64,000 nucleotides of DNA from positions 186,001 to 250,000 of the forward strand of contig CALSLK010000005.1 in assembly GCA_943787175.1 (NCBI GenBank). Direction: 5' to 3'. A program made the position numbers and the translations under genes. The notes under the pieces are model-generated. The model worked only from the letters and a program-made list of their open reading frames with translations. It did no database searches and had not been told where the DNA came from. Each line of letters opens with the position of its first letter. The first letter of the stretch is position 1. Shown in pieces: positions 55,016 to 63,843 of the stretch. Origin of the DNA: an uncultured Alphaproteobacteria bacterium. Lineage in GTDB: Bacteria > Pseudomonadota > Alphaproteobacteria > SP197.

Positions 55016-56803
55016 ATGAGCGAGCCAACACCTGCAGCGTTGCCGACCAAGGCCATTATCGGCCGGTTGATGCGCGAGCATATCAGGCCCTACATCCCCC
55101 AGATGTTGCTGGCCGTGGTGTTCATGGCGCTGGTGGCTGCAACCACGGCGGCTTATGCGTGGATGGTCCAACCGATCCTGGACGAGATCTTCATCGAGAA
55201 GGATCACAGCCGCCTGATGGTGATTACCGTGGCGGTGCTGGTGGTCTTTGTCGTCAAAGGGCTGGCCGATTATGCCCAGACGGTGATCATGGCGCGGGTT
55301 TCCATGCGCATCGTGGCCGATATCCGCCAGCGTGTGTTTGAAAGCCTGATCCGTGCCGACATGGCGTTTTTCCATGGTGCATCAACGGGTGAACTGATCG
55401 CCGGCTGCATGAACAACGTGGACCTGATGCGCGATGCCGTGGCCAACACGCTGACCGCCATGGCCAAGGATGTGCTGACCCTGGCATTCCTGGTCGCGCT
55501 GATGTTCTACCAGGACTGGGCGCTGGCCTGCGTTGCGTTTTTTGTCTTTCCGCTGGCGTTTTTCCCGGTTTCGGCCATCGGTCGCAAGGTGCGCAAGCGC
55601 GCCACACGGGCCTGGGCCGAACTGGAAACGGTGACGGGTTTCATGTCGGAAACCTTCCGGGGCGTGCGTCATATCAAGGCCTATGGTCAGGAAAACCACG
55701 AGATCGAGCGTGCCCGTGAGCGCATCGACACGCTGTTCATGAAGATCTTCAAGACCATGCGGGCCAAGGCGGCGATCTCGCCGATCATGGAGACGCTGGC
55801 CGGTGTCGCGATTGCCGTGATCATCGTTTACGGCGGTGATCAGGTGATTGCCGGCACGACCACAGCGGGTGCGTTCTTCAGCTTCATTACCGCACTGCTG
55901 CTGGCCTATCAGCCGCTGAAGAACTTTGCCAAGCTCAACAACCATCTCCAGGAGGGCCTGGCTGCGGCCCAACGCGTTCTGGCGCTGGTCGATCTTGAGC
56001 CGACCATCCGCGACCGGGAGAACGCCGGCGCTCTTGCGATTGATGGCGGACGCCTGACCTTTACCGATGTGACCTTTGCTTATGGCGGCGTGCCTGCAAT
56101 CAACGGCATCTCGCTGGAGGTGCCCGCAGGCAAGACCGCTGCGCTGGTCGGGCCATCGGGAGCCGGCAAATCAACGGTGCTGAACCTGATCCCGCGCTTC
56201 TATGACATCGATGCCGGCACGGTCACGGTGGACGGCACCGACATTCGCGACGTCACGCTGGCCAGCCTGCGCTCGAACATCGCGCTGGTGAGCCAGGAAG
56301 TCGCGCTGTTCAACGACACGGTCGGCGCCAACATCGCCTATGGCCGCATGGAGGCCAGCCAGGCCGAGATTGAAGCCGCTGCACGCGATGCCGCAGCCCA
56401 TGACTTCATCATGGAAATGCCCCTGGGATACGACACGGTGGTGGGTGAGTCCGGCATCAAGCTTTCAGGCGGCCAGCGCCAGCGTCTTTCCATTGCCCGT
56501 GCGATCCTGCGCGACGCGCCGATCCTGCTGCTGGACGAGGCAACCAGCGCCCTGGATTCCCAGTCGGAACGTCAGGTTCAGGAAGCCCTGGCGCGGTTGG
56601 CGCAAGGCCGCACGACGCTGGTGGTGGCCCACCGCCTTTCGACCATTGCCGATGCCGACGTGATCTATGTCATGAGCGAAGGCACGATTGCCGAAAGCGG
56701 GACCCACACCGAGCTTCTGGCTAAACGTGGCCTCTATGCCGGACTGCAGAACCTGCAGATCACCGACGAACCCGTGGCGCCCAAGACCGCCGCCAAGGCC
56801 TGA
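55016..56803 (+). CDS. msbA: Lipid A export ABC transporter, ATP-binding/permease protein
   Basis: A 595-residue half-transporter: six membrane helices in residues about 20-310, then a nucleotide-binding domain. Walker A GPSGAGKST (about residue 380), signature LSGGQRQR (about 483), Walker B ILLLDEAT (about 503) and the H-loop VAHRLST are all intact. Flips lipid A across the inner membrane. Assignment as MsbA over other ABC exporters rests on the following waaA, lpxK and acyltransferase genes. ATG at 55016; the longer upstream frame runs through non-conserved sequence. Confidence 0.92.
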   Translation: MSEPTPAALPTKAIIGRLMREHIRPYIPQMLLAVVFMALVAATTAAYAWMVQPILDEIFIEKDHSRLMVITVAVLVVFVVKGLADYAQTVIMARVSMRIVADIRQRVFESLIRADMAFFHGASTGELIAGCMNNVDLMRDAVANTLTAMAKDVLTLAFLVALMFYQDWALACVAFFVFPLAFFPVSAIGRKVRKRATRAWAELETVTGFMSETFRGVRHIKAYGQENHEIERARERIDTLFMKIFKTMRAKAAISPIMETLAGVAIAVIIVYGGDQVIAGTTTAGAFFSFITALLLAYQPLKNFAKLNNHLQEGLAAAQRVLALVDLEPTIRDRENAGALAIDGGRLTFTDVTFAYGGVPAINGISLEVPAGKTAALVGPSGAGKSTVLNLIPRFYDIDAGTVTVDGTDIRDVTLASLRSNIALVSQEVALFNDTVGANIAYGRMEASQAEIEAAARDAAAHDFIMEMPLGYDTVVGESGIKLSGGQRQRLSIARAILRDAPILLLDEATSALDSQSERQVQEALARLAQGRTTLVVAHRLSTIADADVIYVMSEGTIAESGTHTELLAKRGLYAGLQNLQITDEPVAPKTAAKA

Positions 56804-56814
56804 CGGGCCGCTTG

Positions 56815-58092
56815 ATGCTTGCAGGAATGTATCGCCTGTCGACACACGCAGCAGAACCGTTCATGCCACTGTTGCTTCGCCTGCGCCTGTGGCGCGGCAA
56901 GGAAGACGCCGCACGCATGTCCGAGAAGCTGGGCCATGCCGACAGCAGCCGGCCACCGGGCCGTCTGTTGTGGATCCATGCCGCCAGCGTTGGTGAGTCG
57001 CTTTCGGCCCTGCCCCTGATCGATCGACTGAGCGCCGAACCCGAGGCCACCATTCTGGTGACGACCGGCACCACGACATCTGCCGGGATCATGGCGCGGC
57101 GCCTGCCTGACAATGCCTTCCACCAATATGCGCCGCTCGATGGGCCGCGCGCGGTGGCCCGTTTTCTTGACCGGTGGCAGCCCGATGCCGCGCTGTGGGT
57201 CGAGTCGGAGCTCTGGCCCAACCTGCTGCTTGAGACACGCCGGCGCTCCATTCCGACCGCGCTGATCAACGGGCGTATGTCGCCGCGTTCCTTTGCACGG
57301 TGGCGCCGTGCACCATCCCTGGCCCAGGCCATGATCGCCGGGTTCGATGTCGTGCTGGCCCAGAGCGAAGCCGACGGTGCGCGCCTGACCGCACTGGGCG
57401 CGCGCAACGTGATCACGGCCGGTGACATGAAGGCGGCAGCACCGGCTCTTGAAGCCGATGCCGAAAGCCTGGCGCGCGTAGTGACTGCGATTGGAGACAG
57501 GCCGGTCTGGGTCGCAGCAAGCACCCATCCCGGGGATGAAGCCATGGTGGCTGATGTGCATCGCCAGATTGCACCATCCCACCCGGGGCTTCTGACGGTG
57601 ATTGTGCCGCGCCATGCCGACCGGGGCGATGCCCTGATGACGGAGCTGACCGAGCTGGGGTTTACCAGGTCGCGCGGCGCGGGCGCAACGAACTGCCCCA
57701 GGCCGCGAACCGATCTCTTCCTGGGCGACAGCATGGGCGAGATGGGCCTTTACCTGCGCCTGGGCAACCCGGTGTTCATGGGCAAGTCCATGCTGCATGT
57801 CGGCGGCCACAACCCGCGCGAGCCCGCCCTGCTGGGCCGCGCCGTCCTGTTTGGTCCCCACATGGAAAATGTCGGCCAGGCGGCCGAAGCCTCTGCTGCA
57901 GGCAGGCGGTGCCGTCGAGGTGGCCGACCCGGCAACCCTGGCCGCCACCGTATCGCGGCTGCTGCGTCCCAGCCCGACGCCCTGGCCCAGATCGGTAGCA
58001 CGTGGGCAACAGCGCGCGCTTGGCTGATGCCGCCGGCATTGTCGATGCCGCGCTGGGTGCCCTGGCCCCGGTGCTGGAGCCACAGCTCATGA
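56815..58092 (+). CDS. waaA: Kdo transferase WaaA (KdtA), 3' end frame-disrupted
   Basis: GT30 glycosyltransferase adding Kdo to lipid IVA. The first 360 residues are intact: RGKEDAARMSEKLG, WIHAASVGESLSALPLI, WVESELWPNLL, AASTHPGDEAMV and VFMGKSMLHVGGHNPREPALLGRAVLFGPHMENV. After about 57895 the frame is wrong. The tail continues in other frames (LLQAGGAVEVADPATLAATVSRLL, then ADAAGIVDAALGALAPVLEPQ), with switches near 57895, 57965, 57995, 58020 and 58085. Sequence error is the likely cause. ATG at 56815, 11 bases after msbA. The stop overlaps the lpxK start. Confidence 0.87.
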   Translation: MLAGMYRLSTHAAEPFMPLLLRLRLWRGKEDAARMSEKLGHADSSRPPGRLLWIHAASVGESLSALPLIDRLSAEPEATILVTTGTTTSAGIMARRLPDNAFHQYAPLDGPRAVARFLDRWQPDAALWVESELWPNLLLETRRRSIPTALINGRMSPRSFARWRRAPSLAQAMIAGFDVVLAQSEADGARLTALGARNVITAGDMKAAAPALEADAESLARVVTAIGDRPVWVAASTHPGDEAMVADVHRQIAPSHPGLLTVIVPRHADRGDALMTELTELGFTRSRGAGATNCPRPRTDLFLGDSMGEMGLYLRLGNPVFMGKSMLHVGGHNPREPALLGRAVLFGPHMENVGQAAEASAAGRRCRRGGRPGNPGRHRIAAAASQPDALAQIGSTWATARAWLMPPALSMPRWVPWPRCWSHSS

Positions 58093-59091
58093 TGCGCGCG
58101 CCCGGCAATTCTGGGAAACCGGCGGCGTGCTTCGCCTGGGCGCTGAAGCCCCGCCGCCGCGATCTGGACCGCCGTCGTGCGCTGGCGCCGCGCCACCCAG
58201 CCAGCCCGAACGGGTATCCGCATTCCCGTCGTCTGCATCGGCAACGTCACCGTGGGCGGCGCCGGCAAGACCCCGACCACCATCGCCATCACCAACCGGC
58301 TGGCCGCCCAGGGCTGGTGGCCCGACATCCTCTCGCGGGGCTACGGCGGCAGGGAGACCGGGCCGCTGAAGGTCGATCCCGAAGTGCAACAGAGGGCGGC
58401 CGATGTGGGGGACGAGCCCCTGTTGCTGGCGCGCCATGCCGATGTCTGGGTCGGTGCGGACCGGATGGCCAGCGCGGTGCGCGCCCTGGCCGACGAGGCC
58501 GACATCCTGATCATGGACGACGGCCTGCAGCACCTCTCGCTGAAGCAGGACCTCTCGATCCTGGTCATCGACGGCCCCTGGGGCCTGGGCAACGGGCGCG
58601 TGATGCCTGCCGGCCCCCTGCGCGAACCGCCTGGTCGACGCCCTGGAGCGCTGCAAGGCCGTGGTCATCATCGGCGAGGACCGCCACGGCATGGCCGAGC
58701 GGGTCGCCGGACATGGTGTCAGCCGTGCTGCACGCCGACCTCAATCCCAGGCCCGAGACCATGGCGCTGGAGGGCGTGCCGGTGCACGCCTTTGCCGGCA
58801 TCGCCCGGCCCGAGAAAGTTCTTCGAGACCCTGCGCCAGGCCGGTGCCGTGGTCCAGCAGACCCGGAGCTTTCCCGGATCACCAGGTCGCTCGACCCCAT
58901 GGTCGTCATGGAGATGCTGGAAGCTGCGACCCGGGACTGGCGCGCGCCTGGTCACGACGGAAAAGGACTGGGTGCGCCTGGATGCCGATACACGGACCCT
59001 GGCCGAACCGGTCGGGGTTGAGCTTGTCTTCCGTGACTGGGATAAGCTCGATGATCTTCTGTTTTCCCTCCGATCCCATCCGGGCCTATGA
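58090..59091 (+). pseudogene. lpxK: Tetraacyldisaccharide 4'-kinase, multiply frameshifted
   Basis: LpxK phosphorylates the lipid A disaccharide at the membrane. The P-loop region IPVVCIGNVTVGGAGKTPTTIAI, DILSRGYGG and ILIMDDGLQHLSLKQDLSILVIDG are intact in one frame (58177-58640). Before and after it the reading frame must be changed about eight times (near 58108, 58150, 58640, 58705, 58815, 58872, 58885 and 58950) to recover, among others, KAVVIIGEDRHGMAERV, ADLNPRPETMALEGVPVHAFAGIARPEK and LVTTEKDWVRLDAD. No lost key residues. Most likely consensus error. Overlaps waaA and the next acyltransferase gene at ATGA junctions. Confidence 0.87.
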
Positions 59092-59961
59092 AAACCCTGC
59101 GCTACCTCCTTGAAGCCTCTCTGTTGTGGCTGGTCTTTTCTTTCCTCTCGATGTTTTCCATCGAGCGCGCATCAGCCATGGGCGGGTTCCTTGGGCGTAT
59201 GCTGGGCCGGGCCATGACGCGTAAAAACGCCATCGCACGGGCGAACATCAAGGCGAGCCTGCCGGACCTGGACGAAACCGAAACCGAGCGGATCATCCGG
59301 GGTATGTGGGACAATCTGGGCCGCTTTGTCGGCGAGACCCCGCACCTTCACAAGATCGACGTCTATCACGGCGACCGGGTCAGCGTGACGGCTGACGTCG
59401 ACCTGGACAATCCCGCCACGACACCGATGCCTGCGATCTTCTTCAACGCCCATTTCGGCAACTTTGAAGTCTCGTCCCTGCTTGCCATTCAGCGGGGCCT
59501 GGACCTGACGCTGGTTTATCGCGAGGCCAGCAACCCATGGTCCGAAAAGATCATTCAGCATTGGCGCAACAAGCGCGGCGGCACCTGGGTGCCCAAAGGC
59601 CGCGACGGTGCGCGTGCCCTGCTGGCATCGATCCGCAACAAGGGTGCAATCGCCATTCTGGCCGACCAGAAGTTCAACGAAGGGGTCGCCGTGCCGTTCT
59701 TCGGCCGTGACGCCATGACCGCCCCGGCCATTGCCGAACTGGCGCTGAAGTATGACGTGCCGCTGGTGCCCGGTGCGCGTGCGGCGCCTGCCCAATGCGC
59801 ATTTCAACGCCCATGTCTTCAAGCCCATCGACATCCCGCGCACCGGCGACAAGGCCGCCGATGTGCGCGCCATCCTGCTGGCGGTCAACCAGACCTTCGA
59901 ATCCTGGATCCGCGAGTACCCCGATCACTGGCTGTGGATTCACCGCCGCTGGCCCGATTGA
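59088..59961 (+). CDS. Lipid A biosynthesis acyltransferase (LpxL/HtrB-like), one frameshift
   Basis: Membrane-anchored lysophospholipid-type acyltransferase adding a secondary acyl chain to Kdo-lipid A. One N-terminal helix (YLLEASLLWLVFSFLSMFS), the acyl-transfer HxxxxD-type site in FFNAHFGNFE, VYREASNPW, and GAIAILADQKFNEGVAVPFFGR are clear. Near 59770 one extra C breaks the frame (VPLVPGARAAP should continue VRVRRLPNAHFNAHVFKPIDIPRTGDKA). The corrected frame ends at 59961 (WIREYPDHWLWIHRRWPD). Corrected length about 290 residues, normal for the family. ATG at 59088 overlaps the lpxK stop. Confidence 0.88.
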
Positions 59962-59988
59962 GGCCGCCAGATCGACGCGCGGAATGGT

Positions 59989-60396
59989 TCATCCCGAACG
60001 GTTCAAAAGCAGCGACCGGGGCAGAACAGTCAGTAGCCGCAGTGCTGTGGCCGCTACGCCGGACTCATAGTCGTTCAACGTCAGGTCGAATGGGATCGTA
60101 TGGTCATCGAGATACAGATAGTGGCGGCCGGGCAGGGCCTGGGGCCATAGTTTAAAGGTGAGTTCGAGGCCGATGACTCCGCCTGAAGAAAAACATGAAT
60201 CGCTGTCCCGGTAGGATTCCAAAGTTTGAAACCAGTCGGCGCACAGATAGAAGGCGCTGTGGAACTCGATGTCTGACTCGCGTGGAATCCACCAGCGATG
60301 CCGTCCCCAGAGCCCTTCTCCGAATACACGCAAGCTAATCTCTGGACGGTCGCCGTATCTTGCAACGTCAGGGCCAAAATAGTCTGAGTGCACCAT
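59989..60396 (-). CDS. Hypothetical protein, possibly the C-terminal part of the FxGW-repeat protein
   Basis: A 135-residue frame beginning MVHSDYFGPDVARYGDRPEISLRVFGEGLWGRHRWW and rich in aromatic residues. No family recognised. It lies directly behind the FxGW-repeat protein gene. The bases before its ATG read on sensibly (NEGQLISAGTPVMVHSDYFG) in the frame that would follow one more single-base shift near 60433. It may therefore be the tail of a single secreted protein of about 490 residues and not an independent gene. Confidence 0.5.
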   Translation of the reverse strand: MVHSDYFGPDVARYGDRPEISLRVFGEGLWGRHRWWIPRESDIEFHSAFYLCADWFQTLESYRDSDSCFSSGGVIGLELTFKLWPQALPGRHYLYLDDHTIPFDLTLNDYESGVAATALRLLTVLPRSLLLNRSG

Positions 60397-60447
60397 GACC
60401 GGAGTACCTGCTGAGATCAGCTGGCCTTCGTTGCCACTGCACTGCTG

Positions 60448-60717
60448 TCACGGACGTCTCCACCCTGGTCCAGGTTTCGCGACCTGTTTCGTCTTTGTAG
60501 TGCCACTCGCCGGTGATTTCGTTTTGTGAAGCGGTGCCTGTGAAATCGCCCCCCCCCAGTGCCCCAGTACGCCGTAGTAATATTCTGCCGTTACCTGCCG
60601 GGCGGCCGAGACTTCGGCTTCGGTCGGGAACGTCCTGAAATCAGGAATCCACATATCGATTGCCCACGGCGCGTCACGGGCGCGGTGTGAACTGGTACCA
60701 GCAATCACCATCGCCAT
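60448..60717 (-). pseudogene. Middle fragment of the frame-broken secreted repeat protein
   Basis: This frame reads RARDAPWAIDMWIPDFRTFPTEAEVSAARQVTAEYYYGVLGHWGG and continues the repeat protein after a one-base shift near 60682. It is broken again at a run of nine C on the plus strand (60549-60557). Removing one base there restores DFTGTASQNEITGEWHYKDETGRETWTRVE in the next frame. The homopolymer points to a sequencing indel. Not a separate gene. Confidence 0.55.
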
Positions 60718-61459
60718 CGGCGAGGCAGTCCCACGTACCGCCCTTGGTCAAAATGACATGTGCAGACGTGTTGATCGCATCTTCCCAGGCAACGATCCAG
60801 TTGCCTTCGACATCCATGTTGGGGTCGGTATCCGTGGCTGCGAAATGTGCCTGCACCTGGCTCTGATTGCGCAAGGCGATATCGGCCACGGGAAGTTCCG
60901 GCAGACAGCCAGCAAAGCTGAGTTGTGCAGACAGGTCTTTCGTGAGGACGTTCCAGCCAGAGAACCGCAAGGCTGCCGATGGTCCATCTGTGGTCAGGCC
61001 AAAACCTGTAAAACCTGCCTGGCCGAAAACAGATTGATCGTTGCTGCTCCAACCTGAGAACGCCAGGGCACCATCGATGGCCTGCGACGAGAAACCCATG
61101 CCAGAAAAACCTATTGGCCCCGTAACGGACTGGTCTGGTGACGCCCAACCGGCAAAGGCCAAAACGATCGGGATGATCTCCGTGCCACCACCGTGCCCCG
61201 AAAAAGACAGCACGACAGGAGGAGAAACGCCATCATCCTGCCATCCGGAAAAAGACAGGACCGCGGTCGGTGATGCAGGCGCTCCCCAGCCTGTAAAGCC
61301 GAGCTCGACAGACCCAGCCAATGGCTCCCCATCCGCCCAGCCATGAAAGCCGAGCTGGGCCGACACCGATTGCGTTTCCTGCGCCCGCACATCAGGCACA
61401 GCGAAAATCATGCAGGCCGCAGACAGGCATGCCGAAAGGAGTTTTGCGCTAGTTCCCAT
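60674..61459 (-). CDS. Secreted protein with short FxGW repeats
   Basis: A 261-residue frame of unknown family. Signal peptide MGTSAKLLSACLSAACMIFAVPDVRAQ. Then about nine repeats of 17-22 residues end in a beta-strand-like LxFxGW core (LGFHGW, LGFTGW, LSFSGW, LSFSGH, LAFAGW, IGFSGM, LAFSGW, AGFTGF, LRFSGW, LSFAGC). After the repeats comes DPNMDVEGNWIVAWEDAINTSAHVILTKGG and a cut-off C-terminus, which seems to continue in other frames (see the two downstream entries). ATG at 61459 overlaps the stop of the upstream secreted-protein gene by 11 bases, so the two are coupled. Confidence 0.65.
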   Translation of the reverse strand: MGTSAKLLSACLSAACMIFAVPDVRAQETQSVSAQLGFHGWADGEPLAGSVELGFTGWGAPASPTAVLSFSGWQDDGVSPPVVLSFSGHGGGTEIIPIVLAFAGWASPDQSVTGPIGFSGMGFSSQAIDGALAFSGWSSNDQSVFGQAGFTGFGLTTDGPSAALRFSGWNVLTKDLSAQLSFAGCLPELPVADIALRNQSQVQAHFAATDTDPNMDVEGNWIVAWEDAINTSAHVILTKGGTWDCLADGDGDCWYQFTPRP

Positions 61460-62078
61460 CGTCCGTGCTGGCTGATCCCGCATCAAAATCACGCTCAAAG
61501 GTGAATGTTGCGTCCTGAACTGTTGTTCCCGGCCGGATGCACGTGAACAGGCCGGCGGGCGCGGCTGCGCAATCTGCGGGGTAATCCCCCTCGATATCAT
61601 TGATATCAGCCTCAAACGTCCAACCCTTGGCCACCAACTGCAGGTCGCATGCGCCCCTGACCCATGATTCCAGACGGTCAGGTTCCTGATCATCGATCAG
61701 GAGGACTTCAACCTTCTGGGAAATGCTGCGGATTCCGCCGTAGCCAAAAACACTATCCACGGGGATCAGGTTCAGGTTTTCCAGGAACGCGACACCTGAT
61801 TCATAAAAAGCTTCTTCGGGGTATTCGCCTTCATCAAAGAGAAAGGCTTTGCCCTGGCCCACCACACCGTAGGCCTCAAACATCGATTCCACCGTGCAAT
61901 GCAGAATGATGCCCGCAACATCTTCGGTCAGGTCGGTAACGTTCAGGTCCACTTCGACGACCAGAACGCCACCGACCACCCGGCGCTCGTCATCAACGTC
62001 GACCTGCGCGGTTGCCAGCCCGGTCCCACCCAGCACAATCAGCCCTGCCGCCAGGAAACGTGTTGTCAGGTTTGTCAT
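61449..62078 (-). CDS. Secreted protein of unknown function
   Basis: A 209-residue exported protein. Signal peptide MTNLTTRFLAAGLIVLGGTGLATAQ. The mature part has four cysteines in the order C(HCTVE), C(ACDLQ), C(ADCAA), C(TCIRP), consistent with two disulfides. It is acidic overall (DVDDERR, DEGEYPEEAFYES, DAGSASTDDGN). No family recognised. ATG at 62078 with AAGGGA upstream. Coupled to the FxGW-repeat protein by overlap, so the pair probably works together at the cell surface. Confidence 0.65.
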   Translation of the reverse strand: MTNLTTRFLAAGLIVLGGTGLATAQVDVDDERRVVGGVLVVEVDLNVTDLTEDVAGIILHCTVESMFEAYGVVGQGKAFLFDEGEYPEEAFYESGVAFLENLNLIPVDSVFGYGGIRSISQKVEVLLIDDQEPDRLESWVRGACDLQLVAKGWTFEADINDIEGDYPADCAAAPAGLFTCIRPGTTVQDATFTFERDFDAGSASTDDGN

Positions 62079-62286
62079 GATGTCCCTTTCGAATAGCAAC
62101 CAAGGGTACATCGGATGGACTGAAAACTCATCGCGTTATGATTGACCGACCTTGGGCTCAATTCGCAGGACAGAGTCTTCAGACCTTGAATCAGCGCTTC
62201 TGGCGACATCGGAATGTCGGGCGACACGCGTTGCATCCACGCCAGCACAGTTCGATAGTACGGCACCCGCAAGCAGGAGAACCAAG

Positions 62287-63579
62287 ATGCCCCAGGACAC
62301 AGCAACACTGATCGAGCGCCGTCGCGAGCTGCTGGGGCCGAACCTGCCGACATTTTATGACGATCCGGTTCATCTGGTGAAGGGTGAAGGCGTGTGGCTG
62401 TGGGATGCTGACGGACGCAAGTATCTCGATTGTTATAACAACGTGCCCCATGTCGGCCATTGCCACCCGCATGTGGTTGAGGCGATCACGCGCCAGGCTT
62501 CCACACTGAACACCCATACGCGTTATCTGCACGACAACATCCTCGATTACGTCGAGCGCCTGACCGGGCATCTGGGCAGCAATCTCTCGACCGCGATCCT
62601 GACCTGTACGGGAAGCGAGGCCAATGACATCGCGCTGCGCATGGCCCAGGCCGCGACGGGCAAGATCGGCATTATCGCGACCGACGACACCTATCATGGC
62701 AACACTTGGCTGGTGTCACAGGTGACACGCCACCGCGAACCCATTGGCGGGCGCGCCGACTGGGTGCGTTTTGTGCCGGCACCCGACAGCTATCGCCCCA
62801 TGGGCGAAGCCGAGGGCAAGGGGTTTGCCGAAACCTTCACGGCCCATGTCAAACAGGCCATCCACGAACTTGAGGAAGCAGGTCACGGCGTTGCCTGCTT
62901 CATTCTGGACCCCTATTTCGCCAACGAGGGATTCCCGACTCTGCCATCAGGTTTTCTCGATGAAACCGCCAAGGCGGTACGCGCAGCCGGCGGCATCATG
63001 ATCGCCGACGAGGTCCAGCCCGGGTTCGGACGCACGGGAACCCATATGTGGGGCCACGAAAAAATCGGCCTGGCGCCCGAGATCGTGACCACAGGCAAAC
63101 CCATGGCCAACGGTCATCCCGTGGGATCTGTCATCAGTTCGCCCGAAATCCTGTCCGCCTTTCGCGAGACGACCGGATATTTCAACACCTTCGGCGGCAA
63201 CCCGGTTTCCTGTGCGGCAGCGATTGCGACGCTGGACGTGCTGGAAAACGAGAATCTGATGGCCAATGCGCAGGACGCCGGGAACTATGCCCGCGAACGC
63301 TTGGCGGCACTGGCCCAGCGTTATGAAGCCATCGGTAACGTGCGGGGGTCCGGCCTGTTTTTCGGCGCGGAACTGGTGAAGAACCGCGAGACCAGGGAGC
63401 CTGATGCCAAACTGGCCGAAAAGGTCTCCAACGCGATGCGCCACGAGGGCATTCTGCTCAACCGCGCGAGCATCCATCACAACACCCTGAAGGTGCGCCC
63501 GCCCATGCCTTTCGGCCACGCCGAAGCCGACCTGTTGGTCGAAACTCTGGACAAGGTGCTGGGTGAACTGACGGGTTGA
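62287..63579 (+). CDS. Class III aminotransferase
   Basis: A 430-residue PLP aminotransferase. KYLDCYNNVPHVGHCHPHVVEAI, LTCTGSEANDIALRMAQ, DDTYHGNT, IADEVQPGFGRTG and the PLP-lysine TTGKPMANGHPVG fit the AGXT2/phospholyase-like branch of class III. Substrate unknown; an omega-amino acid or alanine-glyoxylate reaction is plausible. ATG at 62287 chosen with a GGAG site upstream; the longer frame has no family sequence. Stands alone, followed by palindromic repeat C. Confidence 0.9.
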   Translation: MPQDTATLIERRRELLGPNLPTFYDDPVHLVKGEGVWLWDADGRKYLDCYNNVPHVGHCHPHVVEAITRQASTLNTHTRYLHDNILDYVERLTGHLGSNLSTAILTCTGSEANDIALRMAQAATGKIGIIATDDTYHGNTWLVSQVTRHREPIGGRADWVRFVPAPDSYRPMGEAEGKGFAETFTAHVKQAIHELEEAGHGVACFILDPYFANEGFPTLPSGFLDETAKAVRAAGGIMIADEVQPGFGRTGTHMWGHEKIGLAPEIVTTGKPMANGHPVGSVISSPEILSAFRETTGYFNTFGGNPVSCAAAIATLDVLENENLMANAQDAGNYARERLAALAQRYEAIGNVRGSGLFFGAELVKNRETREPDAKLAEKVSNAMRHEGILLNRASIHHNTLKVRPPMPFGHAEADLLVETLDKVLGELTG

Positions 63580-63599
63580 GCACAAGCCCGAGGGCGTGT

Positions 63600-63817
63600 G
63601 TCACGCGGAGCCGCGGAGAACGCGGAGTTCGAGTGTGGTCGCTGTCCAGGGATGAACGCGGACATGTTTGCGTATCGACCGGCCGGAACATGGTTGCCGC
63701 GCAAGGCGCGGCAAACAAATCAGACACGCGCACCCTATCGTGTCATCGCGTTCAACACAGTCGCATTGACCCAGCGAAGCCTCCCAGTCCTCCGCGGCTC
63801 CGCGGCTCCGCGTGCCC
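63600..63817. repeat. Long palindromic repeat, copy C
   Basis: A 218-base inverted repeat between the aminotransferase and xseA genes. Left arm GTCACGCGGAGCCGCGGAGA from 63600; right arm ends GGCTCCGCGGCTCCGCGTGCC at 63817. Central palindrome TTGCCGCGC-AAG-GCGCGGCAA (63694-63714). The arm units (GCGGAGCC) differ from copies A and B (GCAGAGAC), but the layout and the GTTGCCGCGC core are the same, so it is a diverged family member. Confidence 0.75.
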
Positions 63818-63843
63818 ATTCTTTTTCTTCATCGAAGCGACGT

